64,000 nt of DNA, from positions 124,001 to 188,000 of the forward strand of contig NZ_PVBR01000002.1 of assembly GCF_002980495.1 (NCBI RefSeq), read 5' to 3'. The position numbers and the translations under genes are program-made. The notes beneath the pieces were generated by a model that saw only the letters and a list, made by a program, of their open reading frames with translations, was not told the DNA's origin and made no database searches. Within the stretch, counting starts at the first letter, position 1. Every line of letters begins with the position of its first letter. Source of the stretch: Phyllobacterium phragmitis. Its GTDB lineage: Bacteria > Pseudomonadota > Alphaproteobacteria > Rhizobiales > Rhizobiaceae. Below, one piece after another: positions 38,078-50,028 of this stretch.

Positions 38078-39198
38078 GGCCGCTCTCCTTTTTTCAATTC
38101 CGAAATGGGTTTACCCGATGCAATAGCCTCTGCGAGATCGGCAAGCAACCGCGTGGCATCCGGCCTGCCGGCGCTCTGCGCCGCCTTCGCCATTGCCGCG
38201 AGTTGCCCATCGTTCTTGAACAGCACCGCAATATCTCCGGCCAGGCTTTCGGCGGTGATTTCCGGCTGCCGTCGCAAAAACGCCCCACCGACGTTCACCA
38301 GAAGCTGTGCGTTGTGGCCTTGATCGTCGTCAAGCGCGTGCGGCAGCGGCACCAGGATCGCCGGCCGTCCGATGACGGAGAGCTCAAGCACCGTCGAGGC
38401 GCCGGAACGGGCTATGACGAGGTGGCTTGCAGCCATGCGCGCTGGCAGGTCGGAAAAGAAGGGTGCGACCTCGGCCTCGACACCAAGCCCGGCATAGCGG
38501 TCCCGAACGCGCTCCTCATCCTCCGGCCGCGCCTGCTGGGTGATGTGCAGACGGGACCGCAGGGCCTCTGGCAGACACGCGATCGCCTCAGGGACCACAT
38601 CGGAGGAGAACCGCGCCCCCTGGCTTCCACCGAAAACGAGAAGGCGCAAGAGCCCGGCTCCCGCCGGGACCTCATAGGGCGTATCGGCGACATCCAGGAC
38701 CGCTTGGCGGACCGGGTTGCCAGTCTCGACGATCTTCTCTGCATAGGGCCCCCGCGCTTTCAGAAAGCCGCCGGCGATCGCATCGACGCGCGCGGCAAGC
38801 CCCTTGTTGGCACGACCCATCACGGCATTCTGCTCGTGGATGAAAGTCGGGATACGCATCCGCGTTGCCGCATAGAGCGGCGGCAGCGTCGGATAACCGC
38901 CGAAGCCCGCAACGAGCTTCGGCTTGAGCCGGCGGAAAAGCCGCCTTGCATCGAGATTTCCCTGCCAGAGCCGCCACAGCGTTTTGGCGAGCGCCACGGG
39001 ATTGCGCCCGGAAATCGTCGCCGAGCGGATGACGTGCACGGCCTTGGCCGGAAACTTAGCCGCGAAGCGCTGCGCCCGTGCGTCGGTGGCAAGATGCACC
39101 TCCCAGCCCCGCGTCGTCAGCTCATGCGCCAGCGCTTCCGCCGGAAACAGATGGCCGCCGGTTCCTCCGGCGCAAAGGATGATGATTCCCTTCGACAT
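38074..39198 (-). CDS. murG: Lipid II synthase, MurG glycosyltransferase
   Basis: A 374-residue GT28 enzyme that transfers GlcNAc from UDP-GlcNAc to lipid I at the inner face of the membrane. The donor and acceptor loops are [16 protein letters not shown] at the N-terminus, [10 protein letters not shown] in the middle and [15 protein letters not shown] at the domain junction, with the C-terminal [21 protein letters not shown]. The ATG at 39196-39198 ([12 protein letters not shown]) fits the family. The frame stays open far upstream through ftsW, but that is not coding in this frame. It follows ftsW by eight bases. Confidence 0.97.
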   Translation of the reverse strand: MSKGIIILCAGGTGGHLFPAEALAHELTTRGWEVHLATDARAQRFAAKFPAKAVHVIRSATISGRNPVALAKTLWRLWQGNLDARRLFRRLKPKLVAGFGGYPTLPPLYAATRMRIPTFIHEQNAVMGRANKGLAARVDAIAGGFLKARGPYAEKIVETGNPVRQAVLDVADTPYEVPAGAGLLRLLVFGGSQGARFSSDVVPEAIACLPEALRSRLHITQQARPEDEERVRDRYAGLGVEAEVAPFFSDLPARMAASHLVIARSGASTVLELSVIGRPAILVPLPHALDDDQGHNAQLLVNVGGAFLRRQPEITAESLAGDIAVLFKNDGQLAAMAKAAQSAGRPDATRLLADLAEAIASGKPISELKKGERP

Positions 39199-39206
39199 GC
39201 CGTTGC

Positions 39207-40361
39207 CTACCGAGCGTGGAGCCGGCGACCGGCGGCGAAATCGAGCGTAGCCGACATGCGCCCCTCCGGCCTGCGCCGCGTCAATGCCAGCAGGATGCCC
39301 ATCGAGATCGCCACCGCGATCAGCGACGAACCGCCATAGGAGATGAAGGGCAGCGTCATGCCCTTGGCCGGCATCAGATGCAGATTGACCGCCATGTTGA
39401 TGATCGACTGGAAGCCGAACAGGATGACGATGCCGGAAACCGCAAGGCGGGTGAACTCGTCGCGCTCCTTCAATGCGATGGAAAGGCCGCGCACTACGAT
39501 GAAGGCGAAGATCAGCATGATCAACAGGCATAAAATGATGCCGTATTCTTCCGCCGCCACCGAAAAGATGAAATCGGTATGGCTGTCGGGAATGATGCGC
39601 TTGATCGTGCCCTCGCCCGGCCCCTGGCCGAACCAGCCGCCGCGAATGATCGCCTCGCGTCCGGCATCCACCTGGAATGTATCGCCTTCGCCGGTCATGA
39701 AGCGGTCGATACGACCCGCGACGTGCGGGAAGAAAGTATAGGCGCTGAAACCGCCCACGACCGCGCCAGCGCCGAGGATGACGATCCAGAACCACGGCAC
39801 GCCGGCCATGAAGAACATCGCCCCCCATGTCGCCGCCGTCAGCATCGTCTGGCCGAGATCGGGCTGCGCCACCAGGAGGGCTGAAACCAGCGCGAACAAC
39901 AGCATGGCGAACAGGTTGCCGGGAATGTCGGGGCGGCGCTCATGTTCGGCGAAAAGCCAGGCGCAGATGACGACGAAGGCCGGCTTCATGAACTCCGACG
40001 GCTGGATCGAGATGCCCATGAGCGATATCCAGCGCCGCGCCCCCTTGACCTCGATGCCGAAGAAAAGTGCCGCGACCATCGCCAGAACAGAAAAAATAAG
40101 CAGGATCAGCGCGAAACGCCTGATCTCCCGCGGTGCTAGGAAGGAGACGGCAATCATCACGAAAAGCGCTGGAAGCATGAAGACGATCTGGCGCTCGACG
40201 AAATGGAAGCTGTCAAGGCCGATACGCTCGGCCACCGCCGGGCTCGCGGCAAAGGACAGAAGAATGCCGAGCCCCATCAGCACGAGACAGGCTGCGAGAA
40301 AATAACGGTCGATCGTCCACCACCAATTGGCGGCCGGCCCGCGGTCAACACGGCTTACCAT
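39207..40361 (-). CDS. ftsW: Septal peptidoglycan polymerase FtsW
   Basis: A 384-residue SEDS-family membrane protein with about ten helices. It polymerises lipid II at the septum together with FtsI. The N-terminal helix is [19 protein letters not shown]. Signature segments include [47 protein letters not shown] and the C-terminal [16 protein letters not shown] catalytic Asp is expected in the loop with PDLGQTMLT or nearby, but I cannot fix it. Its ATG shares one base with the murD stop. Confidence 0.97.
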   Translation of the reverse strand: MVSRVDRGPAANWWWTIDRYFLAACLVLMGLGILLSFAASPAVAERIGLDSFHFVERQIVFMLPALFVMIAVSFLAPREIRRFALILLIFSVLAMVAALFFGIEVKGARRWISLMGISIQPSEFMKPAFVVICAWLFAEHERRPDIPGNLFAMLLFALVSALLVAQPDLGQTMLTAATWGAMFFMAGVPWFWIVILGAGAVVGGFSAYTFFPHVAGRIDRFMTGEGDTFQVDAGREAIIRGGWFGQGPGEGTIKRIIPDSHTDFIFSVAAEEYGIILCLLIMLIFAFIVVRGLSIALKERDEFTRLAVSGIVILFGFQSIINMAVNLHLMPAKGMTLPFISYGGSSLIAVAISMGILLALTRRRPEGRMSATLDFAAGRRLHAR

Positions 40362-41761
40362 CAGCGTCCCCCTTCAATTGGTTGCGCGCCATCGAGCGCC
40401 AGTACGGCCTGGCGGAATGCCTCGCCGCGTTTCTCGAAGTTCTGGAACTGGTCGAAGCTGGCGCAGGCGGGCGACAAAAGCACCACCGGCTCAGCCCCAT
40501 CATCCTTTTCCGCATCGCGCGCCGCATGTTCGACGGCGGCGGCGATCGTACCGGAAATCTCGTATGGCGCCGCCTCGCCAAGCGTCGCGGCGAATTGCGG
40601 CGCTGTCTCGCCGATCAGATAGGCCTTGGCAATGCGCGGGAAAAAGCCGGAGAGAGCGGCGATGCCGCCTTCCTTGGGCAAGCCGCCGGCGATCCAGTAT
40701 ATCCGTTCGAAGGACGAAAGCGCCGGCGCTGCGGCATCCGCATTGGTCGCCTTGGAATCATTGACGAACAGCACCTTGCCGCGTGTCGCGACCTGTTCCA
40801 TGCGATGGGCAAGGCCGGGGAAGGATTTGAGGCCGGCGCGGATTTCCTCGATGCCGAGACCGGCAGCGAGGCAGGCGGCCATCGCGGCAAGCGCGTTCTG
40901 CGCATTGTGCTCGCCGCGCAGGGAGCCGATACCTTCGAGCGAGGCGATTTCCTTCGCACTGCCCGCGCTGGCGTGCATCAATTTCGGGCCATCCGCGAAA
41001 AAGCCACTGATAACAGGCTGACGCTTGGAGATGCGGATGACGGTCTTGCCGGTGCGTTCCAGCCGGTCGGCGATCTGCGCTGAGTAGCTGTCATCGACGC
41101 CGATGATCGCTGTATCGCTGCCTGCCACCAGCCTTTCCTTGATCTCGGCATAGTGCTGGATGGTGCCGTGCCGGTCGAGATGATCCGGCGTCAGATTGAG
41201 CAGTATCCCGGCAGTCGGATTGATCGAGGGTGCGAGATCGATCTGGTAGGAGGAGCATTCAACGACGTAATATCTGTCACTGGCAGGCGGGTCGAGCGTC
41301 ATCACCGCCGTGCCGATATTGCCGCCAAGCTGCATGTCGCGGCCTGCCGATTTGATGATATGCGCGATCAGCGCCGTCGTCGTCGACTTGCCGTTGGTTC
41401 CGGTGATGGCAATGAAAGGACAGTCGGGCGCGGCGCGGTTGCGCTCGCGCACGAACAGTTCGATGTCGCCGATGATCTCGACGCCCGCCGCCCGCGCAAG
41501 ATCGACCGTCCAGTGCGGGCGCGGATGGGTGAGCGGCACACCGGGCGAAAGGACGAAGGAGGAAAAATCCTTCCAGCCTGCCTGCCGGAGATCGCCGGTC
41601 GTGATGCCCGCCGCAGCAGCGCGTTCCACGCTCGTCGGATTATCGTCCCACGCCAGAACTTCGGCGCCGCCGGCCATGATCGCCTTCGCCGTGGCAATGC
41701 CCGAACCGCCGAGCCCGAACAGCGCGACGATCTTGTCCTTCATGGCGTGGGCGAGGATCAT
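40361..41761 (-). CDS. murD: UDP-N-acetylmuramoylalanine--D-glutamate ligase
   Basis: A 466-residue Mur ligase that adds D-Glu to UDP-MurNAc-L-Ala. The N-terminal domain has [20 protein letters not shown]. The ATP site is [17 protein letters not shown], and the middle contains [20 protein letters not shown]. The C-terminal [17 protein letters not shown] is the MurD hallmark. The ATG at 41759-41761 lies four bases after mraY; Met7 is an alternative. Its stop overlaps the ftsW start by one base. Confidence 0.97.
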   Translation of the reverse strand: MILAHAMKDKIVALFGLGGSGIATAKAIMAGGAEVLAWDDNPTSVERAAAAGITTGDLRQAGWKDFSSFVLSPGVPLTHPRPHWTVDLARAAGVEIIGDIELFVRERNRAAPDCPFIAITGTNGKSTTTALIAHIIKSAGRDMQLGGNIGTAVMTLDPPASDRYYVVECSSYQIDLAPSINPTAGILLNLTPDHLDRHGTIQHYAEIKERLVAGSDTAIIGVDDSYSAQIADRLERTGKTVIRISKRQPVISGFFADGPKLMHASAGSAKEIASLEGIGSLRGEHNAQNALAAMAACLAAGLGIEEIRAGLKSFPGLAHRMEQVATRGKVLFVNDSKATNADAAAPALSSFERIYWIAGGLPKEGGIAALSGFFPRIAKAYLIGETAPQFAATLGEAAPYEISGTIAAAVEHAARDAEKDDGAEPVVLLSPACASFDQFQNFEKRGEAFRQAVLALDGAQPIEGGR

Positions 41762-41765
41762 GCGT

Positions 41766-42848
41766 CTATCTCAGCTTCAGCGTGGAGAGGCCGATCAGGG
41801 CGAGGATGATCGACACGATCCAGAAACGGATCACCACCTGGCTTTCCGTCCAACCCTTCTTTTCGAAATGGTGATGGATCGGCGCCATCAGGAAGACACG
41901 CCTGCCGGTCCTCTTGAACCAGGCGACCTGGATGATCACGGAGAGCGCCTCTACGACAAACAGGCCGCCGATGATGGCGAGCACGATCTCGTGCTTGGTG
42001 GCGACGGCAACCGCGCCGAGCGCACCGCCAAGTGCCAGCGATCCGGTATCACCCATGAAGATGGCGGCGGGAGGCGCGTTGAACCAGAGGAAACCGAGGC
42101 TCGCGCCGATCACCGCGCCGAGCACGACGGCAAGCTCGCCCGTACCTGGAACGAAATGGATCTGCAGATAGTCGGCAAAAATGGCGTTACCCGAGAGATA
42201 GGCGATGAAACCGAAGGATGCGGCTGCCACCATTACCGGCACGATGGCGAGACCGTCGAGCCCATCCGTCAGATTGACTGCATTTCCCGCGCCGACCATG
42301 ACGAAGGCGGCAAACGGGATGAAGAATATCCCGAGATTGAGAACGAACTGCTTGAGGAAGGGAAAGGTCAGCGACGAGGAGAAGGGCTCCTGCCCCGCAC
42401 GCATGATAAACCATCCGGCGATCCCGGCGATCAGGAATTCAATGCAGAGCCGCGCCTTGCCGGAAAAGCCCTTGTCGGATTGCTTGGTGACTTTCAGGTA
42501 GTCGTCATAAAAACCGATGGCGCCGAAGCCGACGGAGACGAGCAGCACCACCCAGACATAGACGCTGGAAAGATTGGCCCACAGGAAGGACGAGCCGAGA
42601 ATGCCCGAGAGGATCATCAGGCCACCCATGGTCGGCGTACCCGCCTTCTTGAAATGGGTTTGCGGTCCATCGGCCCGGATCGGCTGGCCTCGCCCCTGCC
42701 GGATGCGCAGCGAATTGATGATCATGGGGCCGAACAGAAAGACCAGCAGCGCCGACGTGATCAATGCGCCGCCGGTACGGAATGTGATGTAGCGGAACAC
42801 GTTGAACAGCGTCACGTGTTCGGAAAACTGGGTCAGAAGCGTCAGCAT
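41766..42848 (-). CDS. mraY: Phospho-N-acetylmuramoyl-pentapeptide transferase
   Basis: A 360-residue polytopic enzyme with about ten helices that makes lipid I from UDP-MurNAc-pentapeptide and undecaprenyl phosphate. The three acidic motifs are [19 protein letters not shown] and [15 protein letters not shown]. The family segments [12 protein letters not shown] and [13 protein letters not shown] (the HHH motif) are also present. It starts 27 bases after the murF stop and is followed four bases later by murD. Confidence 0.98.
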   Translation of the reverse strand: MLTLLTQFSEHVTLFNVFRYITFRTGGALITSALLVFLFGPMIINSLRIRQGRGQPIRADGPQTHFKKAGTPTMGGLMILSGILGSSFLWANLSSVYVWVVLLVSVGFGAIGFYDDYLKVTKQSDKGFSGKARLCIEFLIAGIAGWFIMRAGQEPFSSSLTFPFLKQFVLNLGIFFIPFAAFVMVGAGNAVNLTDGLDGLAIVPVMVAAASFGFIAYLSGNAIFADYLQIHFVPGTGELAVVLGAVIGASLGFLWFNAPPAAIFMGDTGSLALGGALGAVAVATKHEIVLAIIGGLFVVEALSVIIQVAWFKRTGRRVFLMAPIHHHFEKKGWTESQVVIRFWIVSIILALIGLSTLKLR

Positions 42849-42875
42849 GCGGAAGCGGTCCCCTCGAAAAACAGC

Positions 42876-44309
42876 CTATTCGGCCGGCCCCAGTGGCTCG
42901 GCAGGCGGATATTTGGCCATCAGTGCCCTAACGATTTTGGAGAACCCGATCCCCTTCGACGATTTCACCATGATGACATCGCCGGGACGGACCGCCTTTA
43001 CCACCAGCGGCTGCAATTCATCGACGCTCTGCCTGTATTCGGTCTGAATTTCAACCGGCAATGCGGAATCGAGCACCGACATTTCCGGCCCTCCGATGAA
43101 AAGCGCATTGACCTTCGCGCCTGATATGGGCCGGACGAGATCCATATGCAGCTTTGCCGCCTGTTTTCCAAGTTCCAGCATGTCGCCCAGAACCGCGATG
43201 CGGCGCCCACGCGCTTCCGGCTGCGCAGCATGCAGGAGTTCGAGCGCCGCCCGCATCGAGGCCGGATTGGCGTTATAGCTCTCGTCGATCAGCGTGATGA
43301 CGCCATCGGGATGGCGCAGCCTGTGGCGTGCACCGCGTCCGCTTTCTGGTATCAGCGTAGCCAACGCCATCGCGACCCTGGCTATATCGGCGCCGGCCAG
43401 ATGCGCCGCGCCCAGCACCGCCAGCGCGTTTTGCGCGATATGACGGCCGGGAGCACCGATCTTGACCACCACCTCCTGTCCGGCCAGCCGCGCCGTCATG
43501 CAGGAGCAAGTGGGGTGGAGTTTCATTTCATGTGCACGGTAATCGGCGCGGGCATTCTCGCCGAAGGTGCGGATATGCTCGACGCCGGCCTTCCGCGCTA
43601 ACTGTTCCAAAAGCTTGAAGCGCTTGTCGTCGTGGTTGATGAGCGCATAGCCGCCCGGCACGATCCCTTCGAAGATTTCCGCCTTGGCCGTGGCGATCTC
43701 GTCCAGATTGTTGAAATGGCCGAGATGGGCGTGTGCGATCAGCGTGATGATCGCCACATGCGGGCGGACCATCTTGACCAGCGGCCGGATCTCGTCGACG
43801 TGGTTCATGCCGATCTCGAAGACGCCGTAATCGGCATCAGCCGGCATGCGCGCCAGCGTCAGCGGCACACCCCAATGATTGTTGAAGGAGGCGGCGGAGG
43901 CATGCACCATGCCGACTTCTGCAAGCACATGCCGCAAGGCCTCTTTGGTCGTCGTCTTGCCGACGGAACCGGTTACCGCGATGATCTGGGCCTGGCTGCG
44001 GGCGCGCGACGCGATGCCAAGTCGCACGAGGCCCTCCAGTACGTCATCGACCACGATCATCGGCACCTTCAATTTGCCGAGTGCGGGAAGTTTCGCCTCC
44101 GCCACCACGATCAGGCCGGCGCCGGCCGCCATCGCGGCGGTCGCGAAATTATGGCCATCGAACTGATCGCCCTTAATGGCAAAAAACGCCTCGCCCGGCG
44201 CCAGCGTGCGTGTGTCGATGGAAATTCCGGTGATGCCTTCGGGCAGCATGCCGACCGGCCTGCCGCTCATCGCCTCCACCATGTCGGCCGAAGTCCACAG
44301 CCAGGTCAT
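42876..44309 (-). CDS. murF: UDP-MurNAc-tripeptide--D-alanyl-D-alanine ligase
   Basis: A 477-residue Mur ligase that adds the Ddl product D-Ala-D-Ala to finish the UDP-MurNAc-pentapeptide. [19 protein letters not shown] marks the N-terminal domain, [17 protein letters not shown]-like [15 protein letters not shown] is the ATP site, and [16 protein letters not shown] with GDMLELG lies in the C-terminal part. The start overlaps the murE stop by four bases (ATGA). Confidence 0.97.
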   Translation of the reverse strand: MTWLWTSADMVEAMSGRPVGMLPEGITGISIDTRTLAPGEAFFAIKGDQFDGHNFATAAMAAGAGLIVVAEAKLPALGKLKVPMIVVDDVLEGLVRLGIASRARSQAQIIAVTGSVGKTTTKEALRHVLAEVGMVHASAASFNNHWGVPLTLARMPADADYGVFEIGMNHVDEIRPLVKMVRPHVAIITLIAHAHLGHFNNLDEIATAKAEIFEGIVPGGYALINHDDKRFKLLEQLARKAGVEHIRTFGENARADYRAHEMKLHPTCSCMTARLAGQEVVVKIGAPGRHIAQNALAVLGAAHLAGADIARVAMALATLIPESGRGARHRLRHPDGVITLIDESYNANPASMRAALELLHAAQPEARGRRIAVLGDMLELGKQAAKLHMDLVRPISGAKVNALFIGGPEMSVLDSALPVEIQTEYRQSVDELQPLVVKAVRPGDVIMVKSSKGIGFSKIVRALMAKYPPAEPLGPAE

Positions 44310-45775
44310 TTCAGCCGTTCCTTCAAAGCCAGAGCCACTTCGGCATGATCGGAGAAGGGATATGTCACCTCACCGACTGTCTGGCCCTCCTCATGTCCCT
44401 TGCCAGCGACGATCAGCGTATCGCCGGCTTTCATCATACCGACGGCCGTGTTTATCGCCAGGCGTCGATCGCCGATTTCAATTGCGCCGGGCGCCGTCAC
44501 CATGATTTCGGCGCGGATCGTCGCCGGCGCTTCCGAGCGCGGATTGTCGTCGGTGACGATAACCACATCAGCGAGCCGCGTCGCGATCTCGCCCATCATC
44601 GGGCGTTTGCCCGTGTCACGATCGCCGCCGCAGCCGAAGACGACGATGACCCGGCCCGTGGTGAACGGACGCACGGACGTCAGGACATTTTCCAGCGCAT
44701 CCGGCTTGTGTGCATAATCGACATAGGCCGGCGCCCCATCCTCCGTCGCTCCGACCAGATCGAGACGGCCAGGCGCGCCTTTCAGTCGTTCGAGCGCGCG
44801 CATGGCAGCCGCGGCCGGAACCCCCGTCACCATTGCAAGCGCGGCTGAGACAAGAGCGTTGGCGACCTGGAAATCGCCCGCGAGCGGCAATGAAATCTCG
44901 TAGATGTCATTGCCGATCTTGACCTCCGCATGCTGACGGAAGCGCTCGTGCTCCACCCGCTTCAAGGCGATGAACGAGCCTTTGCGACCAACGGTCAGGA
45001 CCTCGTTGCCTGCAGCCTTCGCCACATCGATCGCCATGGGCGAAAACTCGTCATCCGCAAAGATGACGGCAGGTGCGCCCTTGGGCAGGAGCGCATCGAA
45101 CAGCCGCAACTTGGCGGCGAGATAGTCCTCAACCGTCGGATGATAATCCATGTGGTCGCGGCCAAGATTGGTGAAGGCGCCGGCGGCGAGTTTCACCCCG
45201 TCGAGACGCCGCTGGTCGAGACCGTGCGAAGATGCCTCCATCGCCGCATGCGTCACGCCCTCATCGGCAAGCGCGTGCAAAACCCGGTGCAGTTCCACGG
45301 GATCCGGCGTCGTCAGCGATCCATAATCGCTGCGCGTCGGCGAAAACACGCCGGTCGTGCCTATATTAGCCGCCGGAAATCCCGCATCCGCCCAGATCTG
45401 CCGCGTGAACGACGCCACCGAGGTCTTGCCGCTGGTGCCGGTGACGGCGACCATCATTTCCGGCTGCTTTTCATAGAATGCGGCAGCGGCGAGCGCCAGG
45501 GCGCGGCGCGAGTCCTCGACACGGATGATCGGCACGTCGGGTGCACCGATCTCGGCATCGCTTGCCGCGATGATCGCGGCCGCGCCCCTGGAAACGGCAT
45601 CGGCGGCAAATGCGCTGCCGTCGGCCCTGCTTCCTTTCAGCGCTGCAAAGAGATAGCCGGGCCCTACCTTGCGCGAATCGGAGGTCAGCCCGGTAATGTC
45701 CATTTCTCCGATGGCTGGATCGGCAAGATTGGCAAGATCGGCGATATCCTTCAGCTTCATATAGGGTCCAGACAT
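44306..45775 (-). CDS. murE: UDP-MurNAc-dipeptide--2,6-diaminopimelate ligase
   Basis: A 489-residue Mur ligase. [16 protein letters not shown] marks the UDP-binding domain and [16 protein letters not shown] the ATP site. DNPRSEAP is the motif that selects meso-diaminopimelate, so the wall is of the DAP type expected in Gram-negatives. GRDHMDYH and [15 protein letters not shown] are further family marks. I chose the ATG at 45773-45775 ([14 protein letters not shown]); the next in-frame ATG, 15 bases later, is nearly as good. The frame also runs back to the end of ftsI. Confidence 0.96.
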   Translation of the reverse strand: MSGPYMKLKDIADLANLADPAIGEMDITGLTSDSRKVGPGYLFAALKGSRADGSAFAADAVSRGAAAIIAASDAEIGAPDVPIIRVEDSRRALALAAAAFYEKQPEMMVAVTGTSGKTSVASFTRQIWADAGFPAANIGTTGVFSPTRSDYGSLTTPDPVELHRVLHALADEGVTHAAMEASSHGLDQRRLDGVKLAAGAFTNLGRDHMDYHPTVEDYLAAKLRLFDALLPKGAPAVIFADDEFSPMAIDVAKAAGNEVLTVGRKGSFIALKRVEHERFRQHAEVKIGNDIYEISLPLAGDFQVANALVSAALAMVTGVPAAAAMRALERLKGAPGRLDLVGATEDGAPAYVDYAHKPDALENVLTSVRPFTTGRVIVVFGCGGDRDTGKRPMMGEIATRLADVVIVTDDNPRSEAPATIRAEIMVTAPGAIEIGDRRLAINTAVGMMKAGDTLIVAGKGHEEGQTVGEVTYPFSDHAEVALALKERLK

Positions 45776-45831
45776 TGTCTCATTGTATGCCATTCGTGCC
45801 GGCGTGACTGTTTTATCCTGCCAGCATCGAA

Positions 45832-47589
45832 TCAATCATTATCGTATGAAACCAGCATGGGGGCCGCTTCTTGGCCGAAATCAGGCTTTACACCCAAAAA
45901 GGACGCAGAACGGCGTATAATATTGGCCACCATCGGCGCAGCGTTGAGACCTGCAGTGGCGCTGGCTTTGCCTTCTTCGGGTTTCGGCTCGTCGATGATC
46001 GTTAGAACAATATAGGTCGGATCGTCCATCGGGAAAGCCGCGAGGAAGGCGTTGAAACGCACATCCTTGGAATAGCGGCCATTGACCACCTTTTCCGCCG
46101 TGCCCGTCTTGCCGCCGACGCGATAGCCCTTGACCTCCGCACGTCTGCCCGAGCCGATCTCGGCATTCAAACGATAGAGATATTTCATGTCCTCGCTGGT
46201 TTTTGCGGTGACCACCTGCTTGGCGACGGCATCCGCCTGCTCCTGCGTGCGCGGCAGGAACGTCGGCTCGATGAGCTTGCCGCCATTCATCAGCGCCGCA
46301 GCGCCCACCGCCGTCTGCAGCGGCGTCGTCATCATGCCGTGGCCGAACGCGATCGTCATCGAATTGATCTTCCTCCAGACTTTCGGCTCCACCGGACGGG
46401 CGACCTCAGGCAGTTCCGTCTGCATGCGGTCGAGAAGCCCCATCCGCCTGAGAAAGGCCCGATGCCCTTCGATGCCGACCTGCTCAGCCTCGCGCCCCGA
46501 ACCGATGTTCGACGAAAAGATGAACACCTCCGGCAGGGTCAGCACCCGGCCCTTGCCGTGGAAATCATGAATGGTCTGGCGGCCTATCCTTAAGGGACGT
46601 GACGCGTCGAACCTGCTCTGCAGCGTCGCTCCGCCGTCATTGAGCGCCATGGCGGTGGTGAAACTCTTAATCGTCGAGCCCATTTCGTAGGTGCCCGCCG
46701 ACATGCGGTTCAGATGGTCCTTGTCGAGAGCATTGACGGGATTGTTCGGATCGAAATCGGGCACCGATGCCATGGCCATGACCTCGCCCGTCTTGACGTT
46801 CAGCACCACCGCACCCGCCGCGATAGCGCGATAGCGCTGCATGGCCTGGACGAGTTCGTCGCGCACGACGTGCTGCACGCGCAAATCGATCGAAAGCTTG
46901 ACCGGCTCCAGCCCCTGCTGGAAAGCAAGTCCCGTCGATTGAAGAGCCGTCAGCCCCTGCGAATCGAGATATTTCTCCATTCCCGCAATACCCTGATTGT
47001 CGATATTGACGAGGCCGAGAATGTGTGAGGCAGTCGGACCACCGGGGTAGAAGCGGGTCTTTTCGGTGCGAAAGCCGACACCGGGAAGCCCCAGCGCCAT
47101 GATCTGGCTCTGTTGGCGCGGCGTCAGCCCACGCTTTATCCAGATGAACCCGGCACCGCTCTTCAGCTTGCGATAGGTCGATTCCCAATCGAGATTGGGC
47201 AGGACCGTCGACAAAAGCTCGATGGTTTCATCAGGATCGACGATGCGCTTTGGTTCTGCATAGAGTGAAGCCGTTTTGATATCCGTCGCCAGCACTTCAC
47301 CGTTGCGGTCGACAATATCCGGCCGCGTCGCAAGGTTCTGGACCGCCGGGCCCTGATAACCGGCCTCATTGTCATTCTGCATGCCGTAATAGACGAGCCG
47401 CCCGCCGATAATGGCGTAGATGCCCATAAAGCAGCCCATCGCCATGATCACGCGGTTGCGCGCGCGGTTTCCGCTTTTCTTGCGCAGGCCTTCGAAAGCG
47501 ATATTGCTCTTTGCGGGACTGTTCACGACAGGCTGCTCGGCTGCGACGCTGTCCCTGAATTTTCCGCGTCTGATCCAGTTCGCGCTCAT
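45832..47589 (-). CDS. ftsI: Septal transpeptidase FtsI (penicillin-binding protein 3)
   Basis: A 585-residue class B PBP that cross-links septal peptidoglycan with FtsW as partner. A single membrane segment lies at about 47-70. The non-catalytic domain includes [16 protein letters not shown]. The transpeptidase motifs are Ser305-x-x-Lys308 (MGSTIKSF), SSN at 359-361 (FIFSSNIGS) and KTG in [13 protein letters not shown]. The length is normal. It starts one base before the ftsL stop region ends (gap of one base) and is followed by murE after 56 bases. Confidence 0.97.
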   Translation of the reverse strand: MSANWIRRGKFRDSVAAEQPVVNSPAKSNIAFEGLRKKSGNRARNRVIMAMGCFMGIYAIIGGRLVYYGMQNDNEAGYQGPAVQNLATRPDIVDRNGEVLATDIKTASLYAEPKRIVDPDETIELLSTVLPNLDWESTYRKLKSGAGFIWIKRGLTPRQQSQIMALGLPGVGFRTEKTRFYPGGPTASHILGLVNIDNQGIAGMEKYLDSQGLTALQSTGLAFQQGLEPVKLSIDLRVQHVVRDELVQAMQRYRAIAAGAVVLNVKTGEVMAMASVPDFDPNNPVNALDKDHLNRMSAGTYEMGSTIKSFTTAMALNDGGATLQSRFDASRPLRIGRQTIHDFHGKGRVLTLPEVFIFSSNIGSGREAEQVGIEGHRAFLRRMGLLDRMQTELPEVARPVEPKVWRKINSMTIAFGHGMMTTPLQTAVGAAALMNGGKLIEPTFLPRTQEQADAVAKQVVTAKTSEDMKYLYRLNAEIGSGRRAEVKGYRVGGKTGTAEKVVNGRYSKDVRFNAFLAAFPMDDPTYIVLTIIDEPKPEEGKASATAGLNAAPMVANIIRRSASFLGVKPDFGQEAAPMLVSYDND

Positions 47590-47590
47590 T

Positions 47591-47977
47591 CTATTGCCCC
47601 TGCCTCACGCTGCCGGTTTTGATCTCGTCGGTCTTCTTGATGGCTGCCAGCAATTCGTCGCTGCCGGAGATGATGTTCTCGATCTCGTCGGCGGGACGCT
47701 CCGGAATATCGTTGAGACTGCCGATCTGCTTGGCGTCGATCGGCGCGAGATCGAGCTCGGACTGATAGACTTCGACCAGTTTCTGCAGGCGGTTCGGCTG
47801 GGTGAGCAGGCTCCAGTCGGCTTTCAGGAGCGTGATCGTATCCTTCTCGAAATCGATCTTGCGCTGCAACGTACGGATTTCGGCCATGCGCTTCTCGGCG
47901 TCGTATTTGATCTTGTAAGTCACAGTCGCCGCCGCGAGCATAACCGTGATCAATATGATGTCGAAGGTTCGCAGCAC
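47591..47977 (-). CDS. ftsL: Cell division protein FtsL
   Basis: A 128-residue bitopic protein: a short cytoplasmic end, a membrane segment (FDIILITVMLAAATVTYKI), then a periplasmic helix with heptads (AEKRMAEIRTLQRKIDFEKD), and LLKADWSLLTQPNRLQKL, the region conserved in FtsL. It links FtsQ/FtsB to FtsWI. FtsL is poorly conserved in sequence, so position between rsmH and ftsI is a strong part of the evidence. The C-terminal tail (about 90-128) is polar and probably flexible. Confidence 0.9.
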   Translation of the reverse strand: MLRTFDIILITVMLAAATVTYKIKYDAEKRMAEIRTLQRKIDFEKDTITLLKADWSLLTQPNRLQKLVEVYQSELDLAPIDAKQIGSLNDIPERPADEIENIISGSDELLAAIKKTDEIKTGSVRQGQ

Positions 47978-47980
47978 GGG

Positions 47981-49006
47981 CTAGTTCCTATTGATATCGT
48001 TGGCATCGGGCAGCTTCGGCAGCCCGAAAATGGAGAGATCGGCGGCAAGCGGCGGATTGGCGGTTCGGACAGCGGCGCGCAGCTTGGCCGAACGCGCCCG
48101 CGGATTGCGTTCCTCCTCTTCAGGTGAAGGCCCGACCACGCCCTTACCGAGAGGCGTAAAGCTTGGCAGGCGCTCTTGCACCTGCGGCAGATGGCGGGAC
48201 CCGCCGCTGCCGCCCAGCCGGTCGGCGAAGAAACGCTTGACGATGCGGTCCTCCAGCGAATGGAAGGTGACCACCACCAGCCTGCCGCCCGGCTCAAGCA
48301 TACGCTCCGCCGCAAACAGCGCCCGCGCCAACTCGCCGAGTTCATCATTGACGAAGATGCGCAGCGCCTGGAACACCCGCGTCGCCGGATGGATCCGGTC
48401 CTTCGGATGCCGGCCGACCAGCGCCTCGATGGCGTTGGCGAGATCACGGGTGCGGATGAACGGCTCGCTCACCCGGCGCTTGTCGATCATGCGGGCGATG
48501 CGGCCTGCATTTTTCTCCTCGCCGAGGAAATTGAAGATACGGGCCAAATCACCCAGCTTCAGCCGGTTGACCACATCGGCGGCGCTGACACCCTCAGCTG
48601 ACATACGCATGTCGAGCGGCCCATCCTTCTGGAAGGAAAAGCCGCGCTCCGCCTCGTCGATCTGCATGGATGAAACACCGATGTCGAGAACGATGCCGTC
48701 AGGCCCCCCCGGAACCAGCATGTCGAGCTGCGAAAAGCGCCCCGGCACCAGCGTCAGCCTGCCTGGAAATTCCTGCTCCATGGCACGCCCGGCGGCAATC
48801 GCGGTAGGATCGCGGTCGATCCCGGTGATGGAAGCGCCGGCTTCGAGGATACGCCTCGTATACCCTCCCGCGCCGAACGTCCCGTCTATGATGTGCTTGC
48901 CGTTTTCCGGCTGCAGCGCAGCGATGACCTCATCGAGAAGAACCGGAATGTGGCGGGCCGGTCCGCCATCGGCATGAGAACCATCTCCGCCGAGGCCCGC
49001 CATCAT
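47981..49006 (-). CDS. rsmH: 16S rRNA (cytosine-1402-N4)-methyltransferase
   Basis: A 341-residue SAM-dependent enzyme (MraW) that methylates C1402 in the ribosomal P site. [13 protein letters not shown] opens the domain, [16 protein letters not shown] is the SAM site, and [18 protein letters not shown] and PLDMRMS are family hallmarks. [16 protein letters not shown] lies near the end. The start at 49004-49006 overlaps the mraZ stop (ATGA); a second ATG follows at once. The frame remains open far upstream through mraZ but carries no family sequence there. Confidence 0.97.
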   Translation of the reverse strand: MMAGLGGDGSHADGGPARHIPVLLDEVIAALQPENGKHIIDGTFGAGGYTRRILEAGASITGIDRDPTAIAAGRAMEQEFPGRLTLVPGRFSQLDMLVPGGPDGIVLDIGVSSMQIDEAERGFSFQKDGPLDMRMSAEGVSAADVVNRLKLGDLARIFNFLGEEKNAGRIARMIDKRRVSEPFIRTRDLANAIEALVGRHPKDRIHPATRVFQALRIFVNDELGELARALFAAERMLEPGGRLVVVTFHSLEDRIVKRFFADRLGGSGGSRHLPQVQERLPSFTPLGKGVVGPSPEEEERNPRARSAKLRAAVRTANPPLAADLSIFGLPKLPDANDINRN

Positions 49007-49488
49007 TCCGTCCCCCTTTGGGGCGGTGCGCCCGCCCCGTTTGCCGTTTGCTGCTCGGCTCGCCGCCGTTCGGCCAGCCTCTCGCGCACTCTCGTGCGAT
49101 GTTCCTCGAAACGCTCCGGCTGCCACATCTGGAAATGCGTGTTCGCACCCGCAAATGTCACATCCGATGAAATGCCGGTGTGCTCCCGGATGAAATCCGT
49201 CACCATGATACGCCCGTCCTGGTCCAGCTTCAGAAAAGCGCCGTCCGCATGCAGATAGAAAGACATGTCGTCCGCCGTTTCCGCGAAAGGATCTTCGCTC
49301 TCCAGCCGGCCGTCGTAACGGGTCAGGAAATCTGGCCCGCCCACATCGAATGCCGGCAGATGCAGCGAGCGCAGGGCGTAGAGTTCCGCGTACCCGGCTT
49401 TCTGGATCAACGAACGAAAATGCGCCGGAACGGAAACCCGTCCTTTCGCATCGATCCTGTTCGTCACATGTCCCAGGAACCGGTCCAC
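49003..49488 (-). CDS. mraZ: Transcriptional regulator MraZ
   Basis: A 161-residue AbrB-fold protein with two MraZ repeats. The first begins [21 protein letters not shown], of which DAKGRVSVP is the DxxxR core; the second has [12 protein letters not shown]. MraZ forms rings, binds GGG repeats upstream of its own gene and represses the dcw cluster. It is the first gene of the cluster here. Its promoter, about 190 bases upstream, contains three GGG repeats at ten-base spacing. The C-terminus is a charged tail ([13 protein letters not shown]) longer than in enterobacteria. Confidence 0.96.
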   Translation of the reverse strand: MDRFLGHVTNRIDAKGRVSVPAHFRSLIQKAGYAELYALRSLHLPAFDVGGPDFLTRYDGRLESEDPFAETADDMSFYLHADGAFLKLDQDGRIMVTDFIREHTGISSDVTFAGANTHFQMWQPERFEEHRTRVRERLAERRRAEQQTANGAGAPPQRGTE

Positions 49489-49677
49489 TACACGCTACCA
49501 CCGTTTCCGCCACAAAGGGCCGCTTCATTGCATCCTCTGCCTCATCCTTCGAGGCCTCGCCATCAAGCGCGCAAACGAACAGCCTCCGGGTCGAAAACCC
49601 AGCCCGACGGCACCGCGGGGCCGCCCCTGACAATGTCGGGAAACACCGTGTCGAACGAACGCTACTGACGATACGAA

Positions 49678-49710
49678 TGGATACCATGGGACACTATGGG
49701 CGTCAACGGG
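49678..49710 (-). promoter_or_regulatory. dcw-cluster promoter with MraZ-box repeats
   Basis: On the minus strand TTGACG (49701-49706) and TATCCA (49678-49683) are separated by exactly 17 bases. The plus strand of the same segment has GGG at 49688-49690, 49698-49700 and 49708-49710, a ten-base period. MraZ is known to bind TGGG repeats with this spacing. The predicted start near 49671 leaves a leader of about 180 bases before mraZ. A fourth GGG occurs at 49728-49730, two turns further on. Confidence 0.7.
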
Positions 49711-50028
49711 ATTAGGATACACAAACCGGGAAGAAGACCAATTGCGGGCGTATTTTCCCTATCTCCAAGTTTATCGAATATTAAGCTTAAGGAACCGTTA
49801 GAGCAGCTCCATTTTGATGGAAACGGAGAGCCGCTCTCATTGTTTGCGGAACGCAGGCCCCGGAAAAGCAGCGCCTGTTTCCCATAGCCCGGCCCCACTT
49901 TCCGCAAGAAAACCGCTTCGCACGTTCCCATACTTGCTCTGGCCCGCATACCGGCCGACCGCCCCGCGCTCCGGCGGCAATCATTAACGATTGGCTCATC
50001 ACGACCGCGTGCCCTCCTCCGCCCGGTC
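49711..50028. other. Intergenic region between the mraZ and mntH promoters
   Basis: About 320 bases between two divergent promoters. It contains AT-rich stretches with TTAAGCTTAA (49780-49792 region), a GAGAGCCGCTCTC dyad, and otherwise no ORF with coding features. I see no tRNA and no recognisable small RNA. It may hold further upstream control sites for the dcw cluster. Confidence 0.4.

Noticed and set aside
41310-43124. A 604-codon open frame on the plus strand
   Set aside because: It is antisense to murD and mraY, which are certain. Composition is Arg/Asp/His-rich, as expected from the opposite strand.
49696-49887. A 63-codon plus-strand ORF upstream of mntH
   Set aside because: It begins inside the mraZ promoter region, lacks a ribosome site and shows no recognisable or balanced protein composition.
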